From Litoreibacter janthinus (GTDB lineage: Bacteria; Pseudomonadota; Alphaproteobacteria; Rhodobacterales; Rhodobacteraceae), in the NCBI RefSeq assembly GCF_900111945.1, contig NZ_FOYO01000001.1, positions 2,363,751-2,427,750 on the forward strand: a stretch of DNA of 64,000 nt, in the 5' to 3' direction. Made by a program: the position numbers and the translations under genes. Shown piece after piece: positions 56,152 through 64,000 of the stretch (its first letter is position 1; every line of letters begins with the position of its first letter). A model generated the notes under the pieces. The model searched no databases. It was not told where the DNA came from and worked only from the letters and a program-made list of their open reading frames with translations.

Positions 56152-56182
56152 AACGCCGCCAGCTTTTCGAAGCGGCGGCGTT
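56152..56182. terminator. Bidirectional terminator
   Basis: CGCCGCC-A-GCTT-TTCG-AAGC-GGCGGCG, an 11-bp stem with one bulge, with A-rich bases on the left and TT on the right. Placed between convergent genes, with AAAAAAA on the left making the stronger terminator for the minus-strand IalB gene. Confidence 0.8.
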
Positions 56183-56207
56183 CAAATCTAGATGTCTTTC
56201 TGAGCGA

Positions 56208-56870
56208 TCAGTTGGCTGTCGCTGCGATCACGGCATCGAAGCCTGCCGTGAAGCCTTTCAGCGACATGGTCAACTCGACCTTCTGATCAGGTGCCTGTGC
56301 TGGCACAACCACGATCTTGGCAGAGTTGCCAGCCTTGAAGCCAGCCACATCACCTGCGGTGAACCCAACGCGGGAGAAGCACCCGATGGTTGTGCAGAAG
56401 GTAAACGGATAAACCTTTGCTTTACCGCCATCTACAGACAAAAGCACGTTCTGGGTCAGCAGGGTTTCAAGAGGGGTGACAATCGTGGCACCCGCCGCCA
56501 GTTTGTCATCTTGAGGCAGGTTGAACAGATTGATCTCTGCAACAGAATTGCCCTGCTGATCTTCCAACAATTGATAAAGCTGGCATGGGTCTTTGGTGCC
56601 CTCTGGCGCTTTGATGCAGCGCAGTTCCCAATCACCATGTTCGGACACACGGTAGGTTTTGCCGACCTCAACAACGTCCGCGCCCGTGCTCAGACCATCC
56701 GCACGTGGAGTCTCTGTCGCGGGGGCTTCGGCAGCGGGGGCCTCAGCTGCTGGCGCTTCGGCGGCAGGCGCTTCGGCGGCGGGCTCGGTTGTGGTTTGCG
56801 CGATTGCGCCACCGGCAAAGACGGCGCTCAATGCGGCGCCAATTAACATGGATTTCAAATACTCAGACAT
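56208..56870 (-). CDS. IalB-family exported protein with PAAEA repeat linker
   Basis: 220-residue periplasmic protein of the invasion-associated-locus-B family. A signal peptide ends near GGAIAQ (residue 25), followed by a low-complexity linker of tandem PAAEA units (residues 30-50) and the IalB domain (GDWELRCIKAPEGTKDPCQLYQ; FCTTIGCFSRVGF with paired cysteines). Family members bind or sense outside the cell; the name from Bartonella does not imply virulence here. Confidence 0.88.
   Translation of the reverse strand: MSEYLKSMLIGAALSAVFAGGAIAQTTTEPAAEAPAAEAPAAEAPAAEAPATETPRADGLSTGADVVEVGKTYRVSEHGDWELRCIKAPEGTKDPCQLYQLLEDQQGNSVAEINLFNLPQDDKLAAGATIVTPLETLLTQNVLLSVDGGKAKVYPFTFCTTIGCFSRVGFTAGDVAGFKAGNSAKIVVVPAQAPDQKVELTMSLKGFTAGFDAVIAATAN
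56721..56783 (-). repeat. Tandem 15-bp repeat encoding PAAEA units
   Basis: About four copies of a 15-bp unit inside the IalB-like gene encode the Pro/Ala/Glu linker. In-frame copy-number change by slippage would lengthen or shorten it without breaking the protein. Confidence 0.6.
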
Positions 56871-56992
56871 GGGGACCTGTTGCTCAATTTTGATATTGAA
56901 AGCGGTTTAGCATGCGCTGCCAGCACTGTCAGGCCGGAAAACGCATTTGTGCAGATGCATGGGGTAATTTCCGCCGATCGTCGCTGAAAACA

Positions 56993-57020
56993 AAAAAGGG
57001 TCCGCAAGCAGACCCTTTTT
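56993..57020. terminator. Bidirectional terminator in the gap
   Basis: AAAGGGTC-CGCAAGCA-GACCCTTT with TTCTAGAATTTTTT on the right and, on the minus strand, TTTTGTTTTC after the stem. No upstream plus-strand gene explains it, so it probably ends a minus-strand small transcript. Confidence 0.75.
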
Positions 57021-57134
57021 CTAGAATTTTTTCTCCCTGTCGGACTAGGCCGACTTATGTAGCGAAGACTAAGCGGCGAATTCGCATGGGTCAACAGGAA
57101 ACCTGCGACAATCTGTTCACATTTGATGGGTCGC

Positions 57135-57165
57135 AAAAAAAAGGCCGTGTCAAGAAGACACGGCC
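57135..57165 (-). terminator. Strong minus-strand terminator
   Basis: GGCCGTGTC-TTCTT-GACACGGCC, a perfect 9-bp stem followed by TTTTTTTT on the minus strand. It must end a short transcript begun to its right (57166-57299), since no longer gene precedes it on that strand. Confidence 0.85.
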
Positions 57166-57227
57166 CAGTCGACAGGGAGGAAGTCATGCCAAGCGCCGTA
57201 GCAACGACGCATCAACATGACGTTCAT
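57150..57227 (-). CDS. Possible 25-residue peptide ending in a terminator
   Basis: ATG 57227 opens a 25-codon frame (MNVMLMRRCYGAWHDF, then LPVDWAVSS) whose stop is in the loop of the terminator at 57135-57165. Later ATGs (57218, 57212) are alternatives. No ribosome-binding site is visible. The overlap with the terminator resembles a leader peptide, but the next gene on this strand is 280 bp away behind a second terminator. Translation is unproven. Confidence 0.3.
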   Translation of the reverse strand: MNVMLMRRCYGAWHDFLPVDWAVSS

Positions 57228-57299
57228 ACTGGCACATGGACGTTAACAAGCTATTGTGGCGCCGAACTAAACTGCGAACGATCGAATTGAGGGACTATC

Positions 57300-58853
57300 A
57301 TGGCAGACACGGACAACGTTTTTGTGGGCGGCGGCGGCGAGGGCTATTCTGAGCCGCAGGAGCTTTTGCTGAAATATGCCAACCGTCACGGCCTGATTGC
57401 AGGTGCGACAGGCACCGGTAAAACGGTGACGCTTCAGATCCTTGCTGAAAGCCTCTCCAACGCAGGTGTTCCCGTTTTCATGTCGGATGTGAAGGGCGAC
57501 TTGTCCGGCCTCGCGGCGGCAGGCTCCGAGACACACAAGTTGCACGGCGCATTCATGGAGCGGGCGGCGAAAATTGGTTTTGACGATTACGCCTACGACT
57601 CCTTTCCTGTAACTTTCTGGGACATGTATGGCGAAAGCGGGCATCCCGTCCGCACGACTGTCAGCGAAATGGGGCCGCTCCTGTTGTCGCGCTTGCTGGA
57701 GCTATCCGAAGCGCAGGAAGGGATCTTGAACATTGCGTTCAGGGTCGCTGACGAGGAAGGCCTGCCGCTCCTCGACTTGAAAGACCTGCAATCCCTCTTG
57801 GTCTGGATCGGTCAGAACGCCAAGTCCCTGGCGCTACGTTACGGGTTCGTATCCTCTCAGTCGGTCGGAGCGATCCAGCGACGCTTGCTGGTACTTGAGA
57901 ACCAAGGTGCCGGTGATTTCTTTGGGGAACCCGCGCTCGATCTAGAAGACATGTTCCATGTAGACGCTGACGGGCGCGGCCAGATTAACGTGCTCGCAGC
58001 CGACAAGTTGATGTCAGCGCCGAAGCTCTACGCGACATTCCTTTTGTGGCTGCTGTCGGAACTGTTCGAAACGCTGCCAGAAGTGGGTGATCCCGACAAA
58101 CCGATCTTCGTGTTTTTCTTTGACGAGGCGCATTTGCTGTTTGACGGCGCGCCGAAAGCTTTGGTCGACAAGGTTGAGCAGGTCGCGCGTCTCATCCGTT
58201 CCAAGGGCGTGGGCGTGTATTTCATCACCCAGAAACCAGCCGATGTGCCTGAAGATATTCTGGGGCAACTCGGTAACCGCGTTCAGCATGCATTGCGCGC
58301 ATTTACGCGCAAGGATCAGAAAGACCTCCGGTCGGCAGCCGATACCTATCGCGAGAACCCGCGCTTTGACGTGGAAGACGCGATCAAGGAAGTCGGCGTC
58401 GGCGAAGCAGTGACCTCGTTTCTGATAAAAAAGGGCATTCCCGGAATGGTAGAGCGGACCTTGATCCGGCCGCCATCTTCGCAGCTTGGGCCCATCTCAG
58501 ACAAAGAGCGCCGCGCGATCATCGCCACATCGCCTGTCGCAGGAAAATACGAAACGACGCTGGACCGCGAGTCAGCCTTTGAAATGCTGGCGAAACGGGC
58601 CGAAGACGCGGCTAAAGCCGCTGAGGAAGCCGAAGCCAAGGAAGACGAGCTTGAAGCACGCGAGCGGGAATATCAAACCGCACGGCGCTACTCGGGAACC
58701 CGGGTGAATCGCTCAACCTCTAAAACGACCAGGAAACGCCGCGGCGACAGCGCGGGCGAGGCTTTCGCAAAATCGATGATGAGATCCATTGGCACCAAAG
58801 CCGGAACCGCAATCGTCAGGGGCATAATGGGAAGCCTGTTCAAGGCCCGGTAG
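57300..58853 (+). CDS. HerA-like/YjgR-type ATPase (DUF853)
   Basis: 517-residue FtsK/HerA-superfamily ATPase. Walker [10 protein letters not shown] is at about 36-44 and Walker [12 protein letters not shown] near 271-281; [28 protein letters not shown] is the sensor region (quoted in part: [14 protein letters not shown]). The C-terminal 90 residues are coiled and basic. DUF853 proteins (E. coli YjgR) have no firm function. GAGGG precedes the ATG. Single-gene unit. Confidence 0.92.
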   Translation: MADTDNVFVGGGGEGYSEPQELLLKYANRHGLIAGATGTGKTVTLQILAESLSNAGVPVFMSDVKGDLSGLAAAGSETHKLHGAFMERAAKIGFDDYAYDSFPVTFWDMYGESGHPVRTTVSEMGPLLLSRLLELSEAQEGILNIAFRVADEEGLPLLDLKDLQSLLVWIGQNAKSLALRYGFVSSQSVGAIQRRLLVLENQGAGDFFGEPALDLEDMFHVDADGRGQINVLAADKLMSAPKLYATFLLWLLSELFETLPEVGDPDKPIFVFFFDEAHLLFDGAPKALVDKVEQVARLIRSKGVGVYFITQKPADVPEDILGQLGNRVQHALRAFTRKDQKDLRSAADTYRENPRFDVEDAIKEVGVGEAVTSFLIKKGIPGMVERTLIRPPSSQLGPISDKERRAIIATSPVAGKYETTLDRESAFEMLAKRAEDAAKAAEEAEAKEDELEAREREYQTARRYSGTRVNRSTSKTTRKRRGDSAGEAFAKSMMRSIGTKAGTAIVRGIMGSLFKAR

Positions 58854-58895
58854 CTTTTACGCCTGCGGTGCGCAGTATGTTGGAACACTTAGGGT

Positions 58896-59708
58896 TCAGG
58901 CGTTTCTTGCGTCCGCTTTAACCTCATCCCACAGCGCGTCCATTTCGGCGAGATCGGATTGGGCGGGCGTTTTCCCTCGGGCTTTCAGTTTGGCCTCAAC
59001 GCCCTCGAAACGGCGGACAAATTTGGCATTGGCGGCCCGCAAGGCGGCTTCCGGATCCAAACCAAGATGTCGCCCGAGATTAGCCATTACGAAAAGGAGA
59101 TCGCCGAACTCTTCTTCGATTTCGGTTTGGGTAAGCATATCGCGCGCCTCAACCAGTTCGCGCGATTCCTCAACGATCTTATCAAGAACCTCGTCGGTAG
59201 AGGGCCAATCAAATCCGACCCGCGCGGCCCGTTTTTGAAGCTTCAGCGCCCTCAGCAACGCCGGCAACCCGACAGCAACCCCGTCCAGTGTCCCGCCTTG
59301 CTTTTTGCCTGCGCGCTCCGCTGCTTTGATCTTCTCCCAATCCGCGACCTGCTGTTCGGCGGACTTGTTGCGACTCTCGTCGCCGAACACATGCGGATGG
59401 CGGGCAATCATCTTGTCGGAAATCGCATTGGCAACCGAGGCAAAATCGAACAGCCCTGCCTCTGTCCCCATTTGGGTGTGGTAGACGGTTTGCAACAACA
59501 GATCGCCCAGTTCACCCTCCAGCTCTTGCCAGTCTCCACGCTCGATTGCGTCGGCAACTTCGTATGCCTCCTCAATCGTGTAGGGGGCGATGCTGGCGAA
59601 GTCCTGCTCGATATCCCAAGGGCAACCGCGGTCAGGGTCGCGCAGGCGGCGCATAATCTCGATCAGGCGCGGCATCGGCTGGGTGGCATCGTGGACAAGA
59701 TCGGGCAT
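58896..59708 (-). CDS. mazG: MazG, nucleoside triphosphate pyrophosphohydrolase
   Basis: 270-residue housekeeping NTP pyrophosphohydrolase with two MazG domains. LRDPDRGCPWDIEQDF and ELEGELGDLLLQTVYH in the N-terminal half, EEEFGDLLFVMANLGRHL in the C-terminal half hold the E-x-x-E/D metal sites. ATG 59708 is chosen; upstream extension in frame is a shadow of the convergent-side neighbour. It removes aberrant or signalling nucleotides. Confidence 0.95.
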   Translation of the reverse strand: MPDLVHDATQPMPRLIEIMRRLRDPDRGCPWDIEQDFASIAPYTIEEAYEVADAIERGDWQELEGELGDLLLQTVYHTQMGTEAGLFDFASVANAISDKMIARHPHVFGDESRNKSAEQQVADWEKIKAAERAGKKQGGTLDGVAVGLPALLRALKLQKRAARVGFDWPSTDEVLDKIVEESRELVEARDMLTQTEIEEEFGDLLFVMANLGRHLGLDPEAALRAANAKFVRRFEGVEAKLKARGKTPAQSDLAEMDALWDEVKADARNA

Positions 59709-59765
59709 TGCAGCGCCTTCGTGTTTGGTGGAACGTGAGCGCAGATAACCAGAAGGAGCGCCCCC

Positions 59766-60926
59766 ATGCCACCCGTGAACCGCATTGCCGACTACGCAGA
59801 GGATATGAAGACATGGCGGCGCTGGATGCATCAGCATCCTGAATTGCAGTTTGAATGTCATCAGACGGCTGCTTTTGTGGTTGAACGGCTCAAGGAATTC
59901 GGGATCACCGACATCCACGAAGGGATTGCCACCAGTGGCGTCGTGGCCATCATTGACGGGCAGGGCGAAGGCCCCACGATTGGACTGCGCGCGGATATGG
60001 ATGCGTTGCCAATGCAGGAAACAACGGGCCTGGATTACGCCTCCACAGTTCCGGGAAAGATGCACGCGTGCGGGCATGATGGGCACACGACGATGCTGCT
60101 TGGGGCAGCCAAGTACCTTGCCGAGACGCGCAATTTCAAAGGGCGCGTTGCGTTGATTTTCCAACCCGCGGAAGAAGGCGGCGGCGGGGCTGGCGTCATG
60201 GTCGAGGAAGGCATCATGGAGCGGTTCGACATTGCCGAGGTATACGCGCTTCACAACAGCCCGCACGAAGCCTTCGGGTCCTTTGTTACCACAGGCGGCC
60301 CGATCATGGCGGCGGTGGACACGTTCCATATACATGTGACTGGAGTCGGAGGGCACGGCGCCTATCCGCAAGACACCAAAGATCCGATCACGGCGACACT
60401 TGGCATTTGCAACGCCATACAGACCATCGTTTCGCGTAATCACAAGTCTCTCGACGACTTGGTGGTTTCGGTGACACAAATCCACACAGGCTCTGCGGAT
60501 AATGTGATCCCCGACACGGCCTATATCAACGGCACCGTGCGAACGTTCGACCCGTCAGTCCAAGATATGGTGGAGCGCCGATTGGGCGAGATCGTTGCGG
60601 GGCAGGCCGCCAGTTACGATGTCACCGCAAAGCTTGTGTATGAACGGGGCTACCCAGCCACGGTAAATGACGCCGACAAGGCCTCCTTCGCAGCAGATGT
60701 AGCCCGACAGGTTGCAGGCGAGAGTGCCGTGAATGATCACGCTGGCCGCGAAATGGGGGCGGAGGACTTCGCTTATATGCTCGAAAAACGTCCCGGTGCC
60801 TACTTGTTCCTAGGACAAGGCACCGAAGCGGGGCTGCACAACCCGAACTACAACTTCAACGATGAGATCGCCCCAATCGGCGCGTCGTTCTTTGCCAAGC
60901 TCGTGGAGACAGCGCAGCCGCTTTAA
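59766..60926 (+). CDS. M20D amidohydrolase (hippurate/N-acyl-amino acid type)
   Basis: 386-residue zinc amidohydrolase. Metal-binding HACGHDGHT is at 100-108, FQPAEEGGGG with the general-base glutamate follows, and EVYALHNSPH and GAEDFAYML supply later ligands. It cleaves N-acyl amino acids or similar amides. Its stop overlaps the convergent flavin-reductase stop by 4 bp. Confidence 0.93.
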   Translation: MPPVNRIADYAEDMKTWRRWMHQHPELQFECHQTAAFVVERLKEFGITDIHEGIATSGVVAIIDGQGEGPTIGLRADMDALPMQETTGLDYASTVPGKMHACGHDGHTTMLLGAAKYLAETRNFKGRVALIFQPAEEGGGGAGVMVEEGIMERFDIAEVYALHNSPHEAFGSFVTTGGPIMAAVDTFHIHVTGVGGHGAYPQDTKDPITATLGICNAIQTIVSRNHKSLDDLVVSVTQIHTGSADNVIPDTAYINGTVRTFDPSVQDMVERRLGEIVAGQAASYDVTAKLVYERGYPATVNDADKASFAADVARQVAGESAVNDHAGREMGAEDFAYMLEKRPGAYLFLGQGTEAGLHNPNYNFNDEIAPIGASFFAKLVETAQPL

Positions 60927-61426
60927 GCCAAGGCCTGATAGGCCCGATTGCCATAGAGCAACGGTTTGCCGTCCAGCCCCGAAACTTTGCACACCGCGCC
61001 GATCATGACGTGGTGTGTGCCAATCCTTTCGTCAGACAGCAGTTTGCAGTCGAAACGTGCCAGTGCTGTCGTCAATCCCGGTGCGCCGGTCTGCATCGGC
61101 TCGAACGGGCCAGCTGCGAACTTATCCCCACCCGGAGCAGCAGCGCGGCTCGCGAATACATTCGCAATCTCGACCTGATCGGCGCCGAGGACATTAATGC
61201 AAAAACACCGGTTCGCCAGAATGGCCGGCGCGGCTGTGGTTTCGTGATGCAGGCAAACCAGCATCGTCGGCGTATCACCGTCTGCGGACACCGAAGTCAT
61301 CGCCGACACGGTCGCCCCTGCCGCACCCGCTGGTCCATCCGTTGTCACGATAGTGACAGACGATACAAGCTGGCTCATCGCTTCAAGAAACTCTTCGCGA
61401 AGCTGCATTCGTTCCGGTGTGGTCAT
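60923..61426 (-). CDS. Flavin reductase-like protein
   Basis: 167-residue FMN-binding split-barrel protein of the HpaC/flavin-reductase family: SSVTIVTTDGPAG, ATVSAMTSVSADGDTPTMLVCL, and RCFCINVLGADQ are characteristic. It supplies reduced flavin to a monooxygenase, none of which is adjacent. ATG 61426 chosen; the in-frame upstream extension overlaps the divergent aminotransferase promoter. Confidence 0.9.
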   Translation of the reverse strand: MTTPERMQLREEFLEAMSQLVSSVTIVTTDGPAGAAGATVSAMTSVSADGDTPTMLVCLHHETTAAPAILANRCFCINVLGADQVEIANVFASRAAAPGGDKFAAGPFEPMQTGAPGLTTALARFDCKLLSDERIGTHHVMIGAVCKVSGLDGKPLLYGNRAYQALA

Positions 61427-61544
61427 GATGGCCTTCGTCTTTTCTGCTGCGATGTCTGTGTGCCTGTCGATCAACATAGGCGCAAGCCTTGCAATGTCAC
61501 GGACGCAGGGGCAGGTTGGCCATATTGTGGAGTCAGGAGCACTT

Positions 61545-62927
61545 ATGACCACGGACACCAATCTGGACATTGCGGCCCTCGACACGGCCCATTCCCTTCA
61601 CCCTTGGACTCATTTTGAAAGCTTCGTGCGCGATGGTCCCTTGGTCATCGAGCGCGGCTCTGGCTGCTCATTATGGGACACGGACGGGCGAGAGTATCTG
61701 GATGCGGTCGGCGGGTTGTGGTGCACCAATATCGGCCTTGGACGACGCGAGATGGGCGAAGTGATCGCCGCCCAGGCCGAGAAATTGGCGTTCTGTAACA
61801 CCTTCGTGGATATGACCAACGGGCCCGCTGCCTTGCTGAGCGCCAAGCTGGCAGATCTCGCACCAGGTGATTTGAATCATGTCCACTTGACCACCGGCGG
61901 TTCAACCGCCGTGGACAGTGCCTATCGGATGGTTGCCTATTACCAGCGGTGCGCCGGTCGACCCGAAAAAACGCAAGTGATCGCACGAGACAGTTCCTAC
62001 CATGGCTCTACTTATGCGACGATCTCCATCGGCAAGCGCGCTGGCGACAAGATGCCAGAGTTTGAATATGCAACGAAAGGCATTCACCATATCAGCGCGC
62101 CCGATTGCTACCGTGCGATTGGGGAGCGCAGCGAAGCCGAGTTTTGCGACGATCTGGTCGGCGAATTCGAAGCAAAGATCGCTGAGATCGGGCCGGAAAA
62201 GATCGGCGGCTTCTTCGCTGAACCAATACAGGCGTCCGGCGGTGTCGTGGTGCCACCAAAGGACTATCTCAAACGCATAGCCGCAGTTTGCCACAAACAC
62301 GACATCCTGTTCATTGCCGATGAGGTTGTGACAGGCTTCGGTCGCTTGGGGCACTGGTTCGCCTCTTGGGACGAGTTCGGCGCTCAACCAGATATCATTT
62401 GCTGTGCCAAAGGCCTTAGCTCTGGCTACCAACCCATTGGAGCAATGATATTTTCTGACAGAATATGGGACGCTATGCAGGGCGACCGGTGGTATGCCTC
62501 TGGATTTACTTATGCGGGCCATCCCGTCGCCTGCGCAGCCTCCCTGAAGAATATCGAAATCATCGAGAGGGAGGATCTTCTTTCGCACGCCACCGATGTA
62601 GGGCAATATTTTGAGGATCGCCTAAGCGTTCTGGAAGGCCTTCCATTGATCGGCGATGTGCGCGGGCGCAAGCTGATGCTCTGCGTTGAAAGCGTGGCAG
62701 ACAAAACAACCAAGACGCTGCTGCCGGATCATTTGGATGTAGGGAAACGCATTGCCGATGCAGCGGAGGCACGCGGGCTTATGGTGCGCCCGATGGGGCA
62801 TCTGAATGTAATGTCGCCTCCGTTGGTCATTACAAAATCTCAGATTGATTTTATCGCCGAGACGTTGGAAGCCTCTGTCAAAGAGGTCACAGATCAGTTG
62901 GTTCGCAACGGGGAGAGGATTGGATAA
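61545..62927 (+). CDS. Class III aminotransferase, putrescine/polyamine type
   Basis: 460-residue PLP enzyme (omega-amino acid:pyruvate family). PLP lysine K289 in CCAKGLSSGYQP, with D259 in FIADEVVTGFGR. The N-terminus DTAHSLHPWTHFESF resembles putrescine:pyruvate aminotransferases. Followed immediately by agmatinase (TAATG overlap), which makes putrescine, so it probably converts putrescine to 4-aminobutanal. AGGAG 7 nt before ATG. Confidence 0.9.
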   Translation: MTTDTNLDIAALDTAHSLHPWTHFESFVRDGPLVIERGSGCSLWDTDGREYLDAVGGLWCTNIGLGRREMGEVIAAQAEKLAFCNTFVDMTNGPAALLSAKLADLAPGDLNHVHLTTGGSTAVDSAYRMVAYYQRCAGRPEKTQVIARDSSYHGSTYATISIGKRAGDKMPEFEYATKGIHHISAPDCYRAIGERSEAEFCDDLVGEFEAKIAEIGPEKIGGFFAEPIQASGGVVVPPKDYLKRIAAVCHKHDILFIADEVVTGFGRLGHWFASWDEFGAQPDIICCAKGLSSGYQPIGAMIFSDRIWDAMQGDRWYASGFTYAGHPVACAASLKNIEIIEREDLLSHATDVGQYFEDRLSVLEGLPLIGDVRGRKLMLCVESVADKTTKTLLPDHLDVGKRIADAAEARGLMVRPMGHLNVMSPPLVITKSQIDFIAETLEASVKEVTDQLVRNGERIG

Positions 62928-63895
62928 TGGCACTCAATGAAGCCTCGACCGCAGTAGATAAGGCGTTGACACGCGACGGCTACAAAGGCGCAAGTTTTGA
63001 GAACGCCTTTGGCGGTGCACTTAGTTTTCTGCGCCGCACCTACACAAAGGACCTAACTGGCGTAGATCTGGCCGTGACAGGTATTCCTTTCGATCAGGCT
63101 GTGACGAACCGGCCCGGAACGCGCCTTGGTCCGCGCGCCATTCGCGAACAATCCTCGCTCCAGGCGTTCGATCCACCCTATGGGTGGGAAATCGATCCCA
63201 TCGCGGACTTCAATATAGCTGATTACGGCGATTTAGCATTTGATTATGCTGACATACCGGCCTTTCCTAAAGCTGTCACGAAGCACATTTCTACGATCTT
63301 GGATGCAGGTGCGGGCTCACTTTGCCTTGGCGGCGACCACTACATCACCTTCCCGATCCTGCGCGCCTATGTCGAAAAATTCGGGCCGCTGTCCTTGCTG
63401 CAATTTGATGCACATTCGGACACTTGGCCTGATGACGATATGTCCCGCGTCGACCACGGCACTATGTTCTATAAAGCCGTCAAGGAGGGACTAATCGTTC
63501 CCGAAAGGTCGGTGCAGGTTGGCATTCGAACTGTTTGCGAAGACTACATGGGGGTCACAGTGATCGATGCCCGTGAAGTCCATGAGACGGGAACTGCCGC
63601 TGTGGTGAAGAAGATCAAAGACGTGATCGGGGACAATCAGACCTATTTGACCTTCGATATCGATTGTCTTGATCCAGCCTTTGCGCCTGGGACAGGGACG
63701 CCGGTTTCTGGCGGTCTTAGCTCTGCTCAGGCCTTGCATATCCTGCGAGACCTGAAAGGGCTCAACATGGTCGGAGGCGACGTGGTCGAAGTATCACCGC
63801 CTTTTGACGTTGGCGGGGCGACTGCCGTGGCGGGGGCGCAAATCGCAACGGAACTGATGTGTCTTTATTGTTATAACAAGCGGGAGCGTGCGTGA
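62927..63895 (+). CDS. speB: Agmatinase (ureohydrolase)
   Basis: 322-residue binuclear manganese ureohydrolase. GGDHYITFP (H138), DAHSD (161-165) and DIDCLDPAFAPGTGTP (244-259) carry all metal ligands. The DHGTMFYKAVKEGL and LCLGGDHYITFPILRA stretches are very close to SpeB of enterobacteria. Hydrolyses agmatine to putrescine and urea. Overlaps the aminotransferase stop and the next start (TGATG). Confidence 0.93.
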   Translation: MALNEASTAVDKALTRDGYKGASFENAFGGALSFLRRTYTKDLTGVDLAVTGIPFDQAVTNRPGTRLGPRAIREQSSLQAFDPPYGWEIDPIADFNIADYGDLAFDYADIPAFPKAVTKHISTILDAGAGSLCLGGDHYITFPILRAYVEKFGPLSLLQFDAHSDTWPDDDMSRVDHGTMFYKAVKEGLIVPERSVQVGIRTVCEDYMGVTVIDAREVHETGTAAVVKKIKDVIGDNQTYLTFDIDCLDPAFAPGTGTPVSGGLSSAQALHILRDLKGLNMVGGDVVEVSPPFDVGGATAVAGAQIATELMCLYCYNKRERA

Positions 63896-64000
63896 TGCCA
63901 AACCAACCGGTCTCTGGGAATGATCTTGCGCGCTTTGCCGGGCAGGGCACCTTTATGCGACTACCCAGGGTCGACAGCGCAGACGGTCTAGACGTAGCCT
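63895..64000 (+). CDS. Second agmatinase-family gene, 5' fragment
   Basis: Starts at ATG 63895 overlapping the speB stop and runs off the window after 35 codons. The peptide PVSGNDLARFAGQGTFMRLP then DSADGLDVA matches the N-terminus of agmatinase/guanidinobutyrase-type ureohydrolases (usual: PVSGN...MRLP...GLDVA). No catalytic motif is in view, so substrate cannot be guessed beyond the family. Confidence 0.75.
   Translation, partial: MPNQPVSGNDLARFAGQGTFMRLPRVDSADGLDVA

Larger units (their letters stand above)
56871..57299. other. 429-bp gap with terminators and possible small RNA
   Basis: No normal-sized gene. It holds a bidirectional terminator (56993-57020), a minus-strand terminator with eight T (57135-57165), a 25-codon frame ending inside the latter, and on the minus strand TTGACC (57089-57094) with a weak TAGTCT 17 bp on (57066-57071), enough for a transcript of about 75 nt ending at the first terminator. 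Leaders of the IalB gene and the divergent ATPase must also lie here. Confidence 0.45.

Noticed and set aside
57150..57227. Amino-acid biosynthesis leader peptide (attenuator)
   Set aside because: No run of one amino acid, no biosynthetic operon downstream on that strand, and a second terminator intervenes. Kept only as a possible micropeptide.

Overview
The window is about 64 kb of a chromosome from a marine-type alphaproteobacterium, most likely of the Rhodobacterales (Roseobacter group). The evidence is the gene content and order: a suf operon with extra membrane proteins, chpT (CtrA phosphorelay), olsBA (ornithine lipid), heme A synthase ctaA, the frr-uppS-cdsA-dxr-rseP-bamA-skp-fabZ-lpxA-lpxI-lpxB run, and PAS_5, DUF3553 and IalB-like proteins. 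No species can be named from sequence alone. Nearly all of the DNA is housekeeping; I saw no transposase, phage gene, CRISPR array or rRNA. One tRNA, tRNA-Arg(CCG), is present.

Layout. 1-5.2 kb: end of sufB, then a membrane protein, sufC, sufD, two YIP1-like membrane proteins and sufS, tightly coupled. 5.3 kb: tRNA-Arg. 5.4-11.9 kb: the most unusual block, all on the minus strand and apparently two operons. The upstream one is a DUF6134-like exported protein (frameshifted here), an OmpR-type regulator and a sensor kinase. The downstream one is a thermostable-hemolysin-family GNAT-like protein, an AMP-forming ligase, a short-chain dehydrogenase and a TauD/SyrP-like oxygenase. Both operons carry the same tandem CTTACA repeat (11-bp period) 53-55 nt before their first start codon, which suggests that the two-component system controls both. 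12-17.2 kb: cell-envelope genes (DUF882 peptidase-like protein, L,D-transpeptidase, lpxD with its own acyl carrier protein and ketosynthase). 17.2-20.5 kb: GlxA-type regulator, class II DAHP synthase, PAS_5 protein. 20.7-30.5 kb: yicC, gmk, gamma carbonic anhydrase, chpT, DUF3553, olsBA, a thiamine-phosphate-synthase-like protein, trmJ-like methyltransferase, ctaA, M32 carboxypeptidase and an RTX protein. 30.5-37 kb: a peptide-type ABC importer with fused ATPases and enlarged permeases. 37.2-39 kb: an AraC regulator coupled to miaA. 39.1-52.5 kb: pyrH, a Hint-domain gene on the opposite strand, then the long essential lipid/envelope cluster. 52.5-58.9 kb: YbaK-like deacylase, glnE, a small conserved protein, an IalB-like protein, an RNA-rich gap and a HerA-like ATPase. 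58.9-64 kb: mazG, M20 amidohydrolase, flavin reductase, and an aminotransferase-agmatinase-agmatinase set for agmatine/putrescine catabolism that runs off the window edge.

The best candidate for an undescribed system is the 5.4-11.9 kb block: an apparently self-regulated small-molecule pathway combining acyl/amino-acid activation, GNAT-type transfer, reduction and hydroxylation, with an exported companion protein. Its product is unknown to me. Secondary points of interest are the lpxD-ACP-ketosynthase unit, the Hint gene placed between pyrH and frr, and a gap at 56.9-57.3 kb with two unexplained terminators and a 25-codon reading frame.
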